A stretch of DNA of 55,639 bases from an uncultured Lachnospiraceae bacterium. GTDB taxonomy: Bacteria > Bacillota > Clostridia > Lachnospirales > Lachnospiraceae. Below, in pieces: positions 46,861 to 55,305 of this stretch. Position 1 is the stretch's first letter. Each line of letters starts with the position of its first letter. Where the stretch lies: assembly GCA_947575805.1 (NCBI GenBank), contig CANPOY010000017.1:1-55639 (forward strand), in the 5' to 3' direction. The notes beneath the pieces were generated by a model, which saw only the letters and a program-made list of their open reading frames with translations, searched no databases and had not been told where the DNA came from. The position numbers and the translations under genes were made by a program.

Positions 46861-47604
46861 ATGGGAAGAAGGGAACTGCAGAGAAGAAAGAGGGAACAGC
46901 TGATAGAAGAAAAGGGAGTTATCTATCTTGACAATGTCAGCAAGGTTTACTCTACAGGAGCTCCGGCATTGAACAATGTCAGTTTGAGCATACACAAGGG
47001 CGAATTTGTTTTTATCGTGGGTGACAGCGGTTCCGGAAAGTCAACGATGATAAAACTTCTGCTGCGGGAGCTCACTGCCACCGAAGGCAGTGTACACGTT
47101 ATGGGAAATGACCTGGCAAAGCTCAGGCACAGGCAAATTCCCAGGTTCAGACGTAATCTGGGGGTGGTATTCCAGGATTTCCGCCTGCTGAATGACAGGA
47201 ACGTATATGAAAATGTTGCTTTTGCCCAGAGAATTGTGGAGACCCCTGCGGGTGAAATCCGGCGAAATGTGCCGGCGATTCTGGCTACGGTGGGGCTTGC
47301 GGGCAAATACAGGGCGAAGACAAAGCAGCTTTCCGGCGGGGAGCAGCAGAGGGTGGCACTGGCCAGGGCCCTGGTGAATAATCCGGCGATCCTGCTGGCA
47401 GATGAGCCTACCGGAAATCTGGATCCGAAAAATTCCTGGGAGATCATGCAGCTGTTGGAGGAAATCAATGCGAACGGAACCACGGTAGTGGTGGTGACCC
47501 ATAACAGGGAGATCGTCAATGCCATGCACAAGCGCGTGGTCACCGTGAAAAGGGGAGTTATTGTCAGCGATGAGGAGGGGGGCGAGTACATAGATGAAGA
47601 TTAG
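46861..47604 (+). CDS. ftsE: cell-division ABC transporter ATPase FtsE
   Basis: Cytoplasmic ATPase that with FtsX controls peptidoglycan hydrolases. The 247-residue product has Walker A GDSGSGKST, the signature LSGGEQQRVALARAL, Walker B ILLADEPTGNLDP and the switch His in VVTHNREI. An extra N-terminal stretch of about 16 basic residues (GRRELQRRKREQ) precedes the domain. Its end overlaps ftsX by 11 bp, so the two are coupled. Confidence 0.96.
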   Translation: MGRRELQRRKREQLIEEKGVIYLDNVSKVYSTGAPALNNVSLSIHKGEFVFIVGDSGSGKSTMIKLLLRELTATEGSVHVMGNDLAKLRHRQIPRFRRNLGVVFQDFRLLNDRNVYENVAFAQRIVETPAGEIRRNVPAILATVGLAGKYRAKTKQLSGGEQQRVALARALVNNPAILLADEPTGNLDPKNSWEIMQLLEEINANGTTVVVVTHNREIVNAMHKRVVTVKRGVIVSDEEGGEYIDED

Positions 47605-48526
47605 TACATTGTTTTACACCTTCCGACAGGGATTTGTGAATATCTTCCGAAACAAATGGTATTCCCTGGCCTCCATTGCGACGATTTCGGCCTGTCTTTT
47701 CCTGTTTGGCCTCTTTTATGCCATTGTGGCGAATTTCCGGAGCAGCGTCTTGAAAATGGAGGGAGGTGTGTCGGTTACCGTATTCTTTCATGATATTAAC
47801 GACAAGTGTGATTCTCATGTAGTGCCTGACGATCTGAGAATAGATGAAATAGGCCAGATGATTGCCATGCGGGTGGAGGTGTCGAAAGTGAATTTCATCA
47901 CGGATGACAATGCCTGGGTCGATTTCGTGGCGGATCATTATGGAGAGAGTGCGGATTACGCCCGGGGCTTTCCCGAAAATCCTCTGGAGGGAATGTGCAG
48001 TTACGAGGTATATCTAAGTGATGTTTCCCTGCAGGAGGCTCTGGTGAATTGGCTATACTCCATACCGGAGGTTCGGCTGGTGAATTTTTCGTCATTAACG
48101 GCGGATACCTTAAGCGGCGCGAATGAGTTAATCGCATATGTCTCTCTGGGAATCATTGTGATTCTGCTGGCAGTCAGTATTTTCCTGATCAGCAATACGG
48201 TAGCAATCGGAATATCCGTTCGTTCTGAGGAAATCAATATTATGAAATATGTAGGGGCTACGGATTTCTTTGTAAGGGCGCCATTTGTGCTGGAAGGTAT
48301 TCTGATCGGCCTTTTGGGCGCGGCGATTCCCCTGTGGCTGATAAAGGTTCTTTATAATTGCGCATTGGCATATATTGCTGAGCGGTTTGAAATACTCAGC
48401 AGTTTATTGAATTTTCTTACCACAGAGCAGCTGTTCAGGGTGCTGATACCGGTGTCGCTTTTGGTTGGAGCCGGGATCGGGTTTCTCGGGAGTATCACTA
48501 CAGTCAGGAAGCACTTGCATGTATAA
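47594..48526 (+). CDS. ftsX: cell-division protein FtsX
   Basis: Membrane partner of FtsE. The 310-residue product has four membrane segments, one at about 22-45 and three near the C-terminus. A large extracytoplasmic loop (about 46-175) contacts the wall hydrolase in other systems. The NIMKYVGATDFFVRAPFVLEG segment is typical of FtsX. The next gene encodes an EnvC-like M23 hydrolase, its expected output. Confidence 0.94.
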   Translation: MKISTLFYTFRQGFVNIFRNKWYSLASIATISACLFLFGLFYAIVANFRSSVLKMEGGVSVTVFFHDINDKCDSHVVPDDLRIDEIGQMIAMRVEVSKVNFITDDNAWVDFVADHYGESADYARGFPENPLEGMCSYEVYLSDVSLQEALVNWLYSIPEVRLVNFSSLTADTLSGANELIAYVSLGIIVILLAVSIFLISNTVAIGISVRSEEINIMKYVGATDFFVRAPFVLEGILIGLLGAAIPLWLIKVLYNCALAYIAERFEILSSLLNFLTTEQLFRVLIPVSLLVGAGIGFLGSITTVRKHLHV

Positions 48527-48538
48527 GGGCAGGAAATT

Positions 48539-49783
48539 ATGAGGAAAAGAAAAGTCGTAATGTGGGGAATTGCCGTGGCTGTGCTGTGTACCGTATTCTT
48601 TTCGGACAGGGCAAAGCAGGACGCGTCGGCTCTGACCATGTCCTCTATTACCTCGGACAGTATTAAGGAGAAGGAAAACCAGATCCGCCAGGCGCAGGAT
48701 GAAAAGGATGCGCTGCAGAACGGCCTCAGCAATCTGCAGAATATGAAAAAGGATCTGGAGACCCAGCGCTCCAATCTGAAGAATTATGTGGTTCAGCTTG
48801 ACGGCAATCTTGCGCAGATAGAGCAGAATATTCAGGAGCTCAGTCAGAAGATTGCCGCGAAGGAGGACGAGATCACCGTAACCGAGGGAGAACTGGAAAC
48901 CGCGCTGGAAGACGAAGAAAATCAGAAAGACGCCATGATCAGCCGCATAAGAATGGTATATGAGACCGGTGATCCGCAAATGCTGGAGATGCTGTTAAAA
49001 TCCTCCAGCTTCGGTGACTTCCTGAATAAAGCCGATTACGTGGAAAGAATTGTTTCCTATGATCAGCAGATGTGGCAGGATTACAAGACGGTCAGAGAGT
49101 ATGTGGAGCTGTGCAAGCAGCAGCTTGAGCTGGAGAAGGAGATTCTGGATGAGGCGAAGGTCAGCGTGGAGGAGGAGCAGAGAAATCTGGAAGCTTTGAT
49201 TGACCAGAAGAGAAAAGACATTCAGGCATACGAGGCAGACATTACCAATAAAGAGAAAGCCATCCGGGAATATGAGGAAGAGATCGCGGCACAGGAGAGC
49301 GAGATCGCGGGACTGGAAGCTCTGATTGCGGAGGAAAAGAAAAAGATTCTGGCAGACAGCGGTGTGGTTCTGACCTATGACGGCGGCGCATTTAAGTTTC
49401 CCGTTGCCTCTTATACCAGGGTTTCGGATGAATACGGCCCCCGGATACACCCTACGCTGGGAATACAGCAGTTTCACAACGGCGTGGATCTGGCCTCCCC
49501 GAAAGGAACAGCCATTTACGCGGCTTATGACGGGGTTGTGGTAGCGGCGGCATACAGTGCCACCATGGGCAATTATGTAATGATAGATCACGGCTCCGGC
49601 CTGTACACCATTTATATGCACGCTTCTGCACTCTATGTGAAGAAGGACGATATTGTGGTCAGGGGAGAGACAATTGCCGCCGTTGGCAGTACGGGGCGGT
49701 CCACAGGTCCGCATCTGCATTTCAGTGTACGCTTGAACGGGGCATATCAGTCACCGTGGAATTATATCACAAAGCCAAAGTAA
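48539..49783 (+). CDS. EnvC-like coiled-coil M23 peptidoglycan hydrolase
   Basis: Secreted wall hydrolase or activator of 414 aa. An N-terminal signal/anchor segment (about 5-22) is followed by two long coiled-coil blocks (about 35-125 and 175-270) and a C-terminal M23 domain. The M23 domain carries the zinc motif HNGVDLASP and the HLHFSV motif, so the catalytic residues are present, unlike E. coli EnvC. It stands directly behind ftsX, and FtsX probably controls it, as described for PcsB and CwlO-type proteins. Confidence 0.9.
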   Translation: MRKRKVVMWGIAVAVLCTVFFSDRAKQDASALTMSSITSDSIKEKENQIRQAQDEKDALQNGLSNLQNMKKDLETQRSNLKNYVVQLDGNLAQIEQNIQELSQKIAAKEDEITVTEGELETALEDEENQKDAMISRIRMVYETGDPQMLEMLLKSSSFGDFLNKADYVERIVSYDQQMWQDYKTVREYVELCKQQLELEKEILDEAKVSVEEEQRNLEALIDQKRKDIQAYEADITNKEKAIREYEEEIAAQESEIAGLEALIAEEKKKILADSGVVLTYDGGAFKFPVASYTRVSDEYGPRIHPTLGIQQFHNGVDLASPKGTAIYAAYDGVVVAAAYSATMGNYVMIDHGSGLYTIYMHASALYVKKDDIVVRGETIAAVGSTGRSTGPHLHFSVRLNGAYQSPWNYITKPK

Positions 49784-49795
49784 GGAGAGGATTCG

Positions 49796-51103
49796 ATGGA
49801 TGAGAATCAGAATTATTATAACGGCATAGACGGTATACAGCCGTCTGAGCCGCCCCGGAGTAAGAAAGGGAGCGGAAAAGGACTGTTTTTCCTGGGAATG
49901 CTGTCCGGAATTACCGTGACGCTGCTGGTGGTGGCGATCGGGTATGCGGCCTGGGGAATTCAGCGGTCCATAGAGCAAAGCCAAAACCATAAGGACGAGG
50001 TGGAGCTCAAGGAAGATTCGGCGCTGGATGCCGTCACCCTTTCCAAGCTTCAGGCATTGGAAGCGGCTATCAAAGAATATTTCTTCCTGCACGATGTCAG
50101 CGATGAGGAACTGCAGAACGGAATGTACAGAGGGCTGCTGAAAGCTCTGGATGATCCGTATTCCGAATATTATACTGCCGTGGAGCTGAAGGAAATGCTG
50201 GATCAATCCCAGGGAATCTACTACGGTATCGGCGCTTATGTACAGTTGGATAAAAGTACGGGCCTGCCGAAAATCAACGGAGTAATCAAGGGATCTCCTG
50301 CGGAGGAAGCGGATCTGCGGGCAAATGACCTGATCTATGAGGTGGACGGTACGTCAACCTACGGACTGAATCTGACGGAAGCCGTGGCATTGATCAAGGG
50401 GCCTGAGGGAACAAGTGTGGAATTAACATTGCTGCGGGAGGGGGAGCGGGATTATAAGAAGCTGACCCTGACCAGGAGGAAGGTGGAATCCCCTACTGTA
50501 GAATCTTCCATGCTGGAGGATGACATGGCGTATATCCAGGTTACGGAGTTCGACGATGTAACAGTAGATCAGTTTGCCGATGCGCTTGCTACGGCGAAGG
50601 GGTCCGATGCAAAGGGAATTATCCTCGACCTGAGAGGAAATCCCGGCGGAAATCTGGATGCGGTAGTAGATATGTGCAATATGATCCTTCCGGAAGGAAT
50701 GATTGTATATACAGAGGATAAATACGGGAACCGGCAGGAATATAAGAGTGACGGGAAACATAAACTGGAGCTGCCGCTGGTGGTCCTGGTAGACATGAAT
50801 TCTGCCAGCGCGGCGGAGATCATGGCGGGGGCCATTAAGGATTATAAGCTTGGCACTCTGGTGGGAACCACCACCTATGGCAAGGGGATCGTGCAGCAGA
50901 TTATGTCCTTCCGGGACGGCTCGGCCATTAAGCTTACAATCAGTGCATACTTTACGCCAAACGGCAATAATATCCACGGGATCGGAATTGAGCCGGATGT
51001 GCCGTGTGAATTTGACGGCGAGGCATACTACGGAAGCGAAGAGCATCCCGACAACCAGCTGGAAAAGGCCAAGGATGTGCTGAGAGAAAAGATGAACAGA
51101 TAA
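49796..51103 (+). CDS. S41 family C-terminal processing protease (CtpA-like)
   Basis: Membrane-anchored serine protease of 435 aa. A Pro/Ser/Lys N-terminus is followed by one membrane segment (about 31-53), a PDZ domain (IKGSPAEEADLRANDLIYEVDG) and the S41 catalytic core. The catalytic residues are Ser338 in SASAAEI, Lys363 in TYGKGIVQ and Gln367. It stands 12 bp behind the M23 gene in the ftsEX operon, a position shared by many Firmicutes, where it may process wall enzymes. Confidence 0.92.
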   Translation: MDENQNYYNGIDGIQPSEPPRSKKGSGKGLFFLGMLSGITVTLLVVAIGYAAWGIQRSIEQSQNHKDEVELKEDSALDAVTLSKLQALEAAIKEYFFLHDVSDEELQNGMYRGLLKALDDPYSEYYTAVELKEMLDQSQGIYYGIGAYVQLDKSTGLPKINGVIKGSPAEEADLRANDLIYEVDGTSTYGLNLTEAVALIKGPEGTSVELTLLREGERDYKKLTLTRRKVESPTVESSMLEDDMAYIQVTEFDDVTVDQFADALATAKGSDAKGIILDLRGNPGGNLDAVVDMCNMILPEGMIVYTEDKYGNRQEYKSDGKHKLELPLVVLVDMNSASAAEIMAGAIKDYKLGTLVGTTTYGKGIVQQIMSFRDGSAIKLTISAYFTPNGNNIHGIGIEPDVPCEFDGEAYYGSEEHPDNQLEKAKDVLREKMNR

Positions 51104-51115
51104 AGAGGAAGTAAT

Positions 51116-53689
51116 ATGGAGACGGATAAGCGGATTACAACATATAAAAATACAAAACGGTTTCTGTTATCCAGTGTTGTGTGCCTGGTGGTGCTCTGCA
51201 TTGTTATTTTTGCGTACGTGTCGGATTATTTAAAAAAGAACAGCGATGACACGATTAACAGCCTGGGAACTTTGTATATGTCTGAAATGAGTCTGCAGCT
51301 GCAGCAGAAGTTTGACGCTATTGTCAATCTGCGTATCATGCAGGTAGAAGGCATTATTCAGCGTACACCGCCGGAGACGGTGGAATATGATGAGGATATG
51401 ATAGAAGAGCTGGTGCTCAGCGCCAGTATTCGCGGGTTCAGCTATCTGGCTCTTTATACGGATGACGGCAATGTGGAGCTTCTGTACGGAGAGCCGATGC
51501 GGCCCTATGACGAAAACGAGTTTCGGGAAGTATTGAATAACAAGGAGAAGAATATTACCAGCGGTACAGACGCTAACGGTGAGAGGATGATTCTTTTAAC
51601 TGTATCCGCGCAATATCCCCTGAGTAACGGAAAGATGAGCTCCATGCTGGTGGCCGGTCTGCCGATCAGCTATATGGAGGAGGCCCTGGTTATGGAATCG
51701 GAGGATTCCATGACATATTTCCATATTATACGCAGGGACGGATCCTTTGTAATTCGAAGCAGCGCGGCATATCGTGACAATTATTTTACGAGAATGCAGG
51801 AGGTCTTCGAGGAAAATAACGGCAAAAGGCCGGAGGACTATGTAAGAGAGCTGCAGGAGGCCATGGGAAGAAGAGAGGTTTACCAGGAGCAGGTTCTGGT
51901 GAATGGGATGTATCAGCAGATGTACTGCAGCTTCCTGGAGGGGACGGACTGGTATCTGGTGGCTATTATGCCTTACGGCCTGCTGACTGATTCGGTTATG
52001 ACACTGGCCGATATGCGCCAGGTGGTCATGCTGGCCGCCTGTGGTGTGATTTTGGCGGCGCTCTTCATTATCTTTCTTATCTATTTCCGTATGTCCCAGT
52101 GCCAGATGCGGGATCTGGAGAGGGCGGAGGCGGAGGCCATGCACGCCAACAAGGCAAAGAGCGAATTCCTGTCTAACATGAGCCATGACATCAGGACGCC
52201 CATGAACGGTATTATGGGGATGACGGCCATTGCAACGGCCAATATTGACGACAAGGAAAGACTGAAAGACTGTCTGGCCAAGATCACTCTGTCCGGCAAA
52301 CATTTGCTGGGCCTGATCAACGACGTGCTGGATATGTCGAAAATTGAAAGCGGGAAGCTGTCTCTCAATATGGACAATCTTTCACTGCGGGATACAATGG
52401 AGAATATTGTCAGCATTATCCAGCCTCAGATAAAGGAAAAGAACCAGCATTTTGATATTTATATACGAAGGATCGAAGCGGAAAATGTCTACTGCGACAG
52501 TGTCCGTTTAAACCAGGTGCTGATTAATCTGTTGTCCAATGCGGTGAAATATACCGGCGAGGGGGGACAGATCCATGTGGGTCTGGAACAGGAGGCATCG
52601 CCCCGGGGAGAGGGCTATGTGCGTTGCCATTTTGTCGTCAGGGATAACGGTATCGGTATGACACCGGAATTCCAGAAGACAATCTTTGATTCTTTTACGA
52701 GAGAGAAGAATACCCAGGTGGAAAAAACCGAGGGAGCGGGTCTTGGCATGGCCATCACAAAGTGTATCGTGGATATTATGGGCGGCACGATTCAGCTCAC
52801 AAGCGAACCGGGTAAGGGCAGCGAATTTCATGTGATTCTGGACTTGGAGCGGGCTGATCTGAAGGAAGAGGATATGGTGCTTCCGGCGTGGAGAATCCTT
52901 GTGGTGGACAATAATGAGGATCTGTGCATGAGTGCCCTGGATGCCTTGAAGGAAATTGGTCTGGAAGCGGAGTATGCGCTCAGCGGGGAGAAGGCCGTGG
53001 ATTTGGTGCAAAAGCGTTACAATACCCCGGAGCAGTATCAGATAGTTCTTCTGGACTGGAAGATGCCGGGAATGGACGGGCTTAGCACCACCAAGGCAAT
53101 TCGAAAGCTGCTGGGAGACGATACCCCCATAGTAATTATTTCTGCGTATGACTGGAGCGATATAGAGGAGGAGGCAGTCAGCGCCGGTGTCAGTGGATTT
53201 ATTGCGAAACCGCTGTTTAAGTCGAACCTGTATATGGGCTTAAGCCGCTATATCTTAGCCGGGGACGGGGAGGAAAATCTGGGCAGGAAAAACCAGGAGA
53301 AAAAGGACTTTGTGGGAAAGCGTATACTTCTGGCCGAAGATAACGACATTAACTGGGAGATTGCGGAAACGATTCTCGGGGCATCCGGCTTCAAGGTGGA
53401 CCGGGCGGAGAACGGAAAGATCTGTGTGGATACCTTTGCAGGAAGCGCGGAGGGCTATTATGACGTGATACTGATGGATATTCGGATGCCTGTGATGAAC
53501 GGATATGAGGCTACAGAGAACATTCGGGCGCTGGACAGGTCGGATGCTACACTACCCATCATAGCCATGTCGGCCGATGCTTTTGTGGCGGACATCCAGC
53601 ACAGTCTTGACTCCGGGATGAATGAGCATATTTCCAAACCTATTGATGTGGATAAGCTGATCCGGGTGCTGGAAAAGTATTTACAGTAA
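51116..53689 (+). CDS. hybrid sensor histidine kinase with two receiver domains
   Basis: Membrane-bound hybrid kinase of 857 aa. Two membrane segments (about 18-40 and 298-325) enclose an extracytoplasmic sensor region of about 255 residues, probably a Cache-like domain. The kinase core has His357 in SNMSHDIRTPMNGIMG, the N-box NQVLINLLSNAVKYTG, and G-boxes VRDNGIGMTPEFQ and GAGLGMAI. Two receivers follow: one around VLLDWKMPGMDG and the second around VILMDIRMPVMNG, each with the Asp and the matching Lys. No Hpt domain or DNA-binding output is encoded here. It starts 12 bp after ctpA. Confidence 0.9.
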   Translation: METDKRITTYKNTKRFLLSSVVCLVVLCIVIFAYVSDYLKKNSDDTINSLGTLYMSEMSLQLQQKFDAIVNLRIMQVEGIIQRTPPETVEYDEDMIEELVLSASIRGFSYLALYTDDGNVELLYGEPMRPYDENEFREVLNNKEKNITSGTDANGERMILLTVSAQYPLSNGKMSSMLVAGLPISYMEEALVMESEDSMTYFHIIRRDGSFVIRSSAAYRDNYFTRMQEVFEENNGKRPEDYVRELQEAMGRREVYQEQVLVNGMYQQMYCSFLEGTDWYLVAIMPYGLLTDSVMTLADMRQVVMLAACGVILAALFIIFLIYFRMSQCQMRDLERAEAEAMHANKAKSEFLSNMSHDIRTPMNGIMGMTAIATANIDDKERLKDCLAKITLSGKHLLGLINDVLDMSKIESGKLSLNMDNLSLRDTMENIVSIIQPQIKEKNQHFDIYIRRIEAENVYCDSVRLNQVLINLLSNAVKYTGEGGQIHVGLEQEASPRGEGYVRCHFVVRDNGIGMTPEFQKTIFDSFTREKNTQVEKTEGAGLGMAITKCIVDIMGGTIQLTSEPGKGSEFHVILDLERADLKEEDMVLPAWRILVVDNNEDLCMSALDALKEIGLEAEYALSGEKAVDLVQKRYNTPEQYQIVLLDWKMPGMDGLSTTKAIRKLLGDDTPIVIISAYDWSDIEEEAVSAGVSGFIAKPLFKSNLYMGLSRYILAGDGEENLGRKNQEKKDFVGKRILLAEDNDINWEIAETILGASGFKVDRAENGKICVDTFAGSAEGYYDVILMDIRMPVMNGYEATENIRALDRSDATLPIIAMSADAFVADIQHSLDSGMNEHISKPIDVDKLIRVLEKYLQ

Positions 53690-53694
53690 AGTTA

Positions 53695-53735
53695 CAGGGA
53701 GTATTTCTGCACACAACGGAGATACTTCCTGTTTT
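53695..53735 (+). terminator. intrinsic terminator of the ftsEX-ctpA-kinase operon
   Basis: CAGGGAGTATTTC pairs with GAGATACTTCCTG (13 pairs) around an 11-nt loop, followed by TTTT. Confidence 0.85.
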
Positions 53736-53803
53736 GTATTATAATGATTGACAGGAAGGCTGAAAGTGGATTGCCTTAAAATCGTAAAGGGACTTGATTT
53801 ATT

Positions 53804-54802
53804 ATGAAGCATATAAACGTACAATTAAATCCTAATTTAGAGTTTATGAACAGTATTTTATTGACCAGCAGATATAATGAAATCACAACTAAGCATATTG
53901 GATATGGTCTGATGACTTCGGTTGTCAATGAGTATACGAGCCATGTCAGATGTTTTTTTGAAAAGCACCTTGGTGATCCTGTTTATTCGTTTATAGAGAA
54001 TCTTATTATGAACGGATTCACATTTTCCCGCCCTGTAGAACTAATGCTGTCCCTTGGAAACAACAGGGATTTTGTCATGCAGTACCCCCTGTCGGATTTG
54101 TGTGTGAAATACTGCGGGGGATTACAGACGATTGATAATTTATTGCGTATGCTGAGGGATTTCGAAAGAAAAACCGGGTATTTCTCTTTTTTCGATGAAG
54201 TGAAATGTTACTATAATCCGGATATTGATAAGGTAAAGGAAGTGGTAAATAAATATCCTTATGTGTCCATGCTGGAAAAGGAGTTTGGAAAGGAACAGGA
54301 TTCATATAATTATGTCATAACATCCCTGATGGTAGGTAATTACGGAATATCTTTTGCAGAAGAAAGTCCGCAAAAAACATCCCTGTTTTCCGTTTTTACA
54401 ACTGACGATTTCAGTATTTCCCCGTCAATACTGCTGCATGAATTTTCACATCCCTTTATCAATCCGCTGACAGAAAAATATGCAGATATTGTCAAGGAAC
54501 ATGAAGACGCATATGAATTGTTAAAGCCATACAAGCTGCCCGGGTTTCGGTCAGGATATGGCGGCTGGGACGAATGCGTTGATGAGCATTTTGTACGAGC
54601 AATGGTGATTCATCTGTTGCGGAAATGTGGCCTTACGGATACGGCAGCCCAAATGCTGGACAATGATATGTATTTAGGGTACAAATACATACCTTTTATA
54701 CTTGAGCAATATGAATATTATGATAGTAACCGTAATGTCTATCCGGATTTTGATTCTTTCTATTCTGAGCTGATTCAGGTGTTTTCTTCCTGCAATATAT
54801 AA
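53804..54802 (+). CDS. DUF4932 protein with a zinc-protease HExxH motif
   Basis: Protein of 332 aa with HEFSHPFINP near the middle (His212, Glu213, His216), the zinc-binding signature of gluzincin-type metalloproteases. The family match is DUF4932; no substrate is known. No signal peptide is visible. The coding sequence is clearly AT-richer than its neighbours and uses many AT-ending codons, which suggests acquisition from another genome. It sits between a strong terminator and the uvrB promoter region, as a single insert-like gene. The ribosome-binding site (AAGGGAC) is weaker than those of neighbours. Confidence 0.75.
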   Translation: MKHINVQLNPNLEFMNSILLTSRYNEITTKHIGYGLMTSVVNEYTSHVRCFFEKHLGDPVYSFIENLIMNGFTFSRPVELMLSLGNNRDFVMQYPLSDLCVKYCGGLQTIDNLLRMLRDFERKTGYFSFFDEVKCYYNPDIDKVKEVVNKYPYVSMLEKEFGKEQDSYNYVITSLMVGNYGISFAEESPQKTSLFSVFTTDDFSISPSILLHEFSHPFINPLTEKYADIVKEHEDAYELLKPYKLPGFRSGYGGWDECVDEHFVRAMVIHLLRKCGLTDTAAQMLDNDMYLGYKYIPFILEQYEYYDSNRNVYPDFDSFYSELIQVFSSCNI

Positions 54803-54846
54803 TATATCTGCCGGATAAATGTTGTAATTTGAAAGCGTGAAATAAG

Positions 54847-54882
54847 GGAAGCATTTTCATGAGAGGTGGAAGTGCTTCCTTT
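54847..54882 (+). terminator. intrinsic terminator after the DUF4932 gene
   Basis: GGAAGCATTTTC pairs fully with GGAAGTGCTTCC (with G-T pairs) around a 9-nt loop, followed by TTTAT. Confidence 0.75.
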
Positions 54883-54891
54883 ATATAAAAG

Positions 54892-54903
54892 GAACAAATG
54901 TTC
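54892..54903. promoter_or_regulatory. LexA (SOS) operator before uvrB
   Basis: GAACAAATGTTC is a perfect match to the Firmicutes LexA/DinR box GAAC-N4-GTTC. It lies about 20 bp upstream of the -35 element and 115 bp before the uvrB start. Confidence 0.85.
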
Positions 54904-54923
54904 TAAAAATTCCCCCTTTTCTA

Positions 54924-54952
54924 TATACAAAATGTACGCCGTGTGGTATAAT
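54924..54952 (+). promoter_or_regulatory. promoter of uvrB
   Basis: A weak TATACA element and a perfect extended -10 (TGG-TATAAT) are separated by 17 bp. Confidence 0.6.
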
Positions 54953-55017
54953 CAGAATCACTTTTGGAAAAGAAATCAGTGGGCACCTGCCCATATCGGA
55001 TTTATGGAGGTGGTTTT

Positions 55018-55305
55018 GTGCATAGTGCAGAGGGCAGCATTTTTAAGCTTCATTCCGAATACAAGCCCACAGGCGACCAGCCCCAGGCAATCGCCGAGCT
55101 GGTGAAAAGCTTTCAGGAGGGCAATCAGTTCCAGACTTTGCTGGGTGTAACAGGTTCCGGTAAAACTTTCACTATGGCTAATGTTATCGCCGCTCTGAAC
55201 AGGCCCACTTTGGTAATAGCGCACAATAAAACTCTCGCCGGACAGCTCTACGGCGAGTTCAAGGAATTTTTCCCGGAAAACGCGGTGGAGTATTTTGTGT
55301 CCTAA
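55018..55305 (+). pseudogene. uvrB: uvrB, 5' fragment interrupted after 95 codons
   Basis: N-terminal part of the excision-repair helicase subunit UvrB. It begins with a GTG at 55018, preceded by GGAGGTGG, and shows [17 protein letters not shown], the Walker [29 protein letters not shown] and AVEYFVS. The family continues with a conserved YYDYYQPEAY segment, but here the sequence changes after the Ser codon and a TAA follows at 55303-55305. A normal UvrB has about 660 residues, so this copy is cut by foreign DNA. The rest could lie beyond the window edge. Confidence 0.9.

Noticed and set aside
51116..53689. A phage or toxin system among the ftsEX neighbours
   Set aside because: All genes here are recognisable division, protease or signalling proteins with normal composition.
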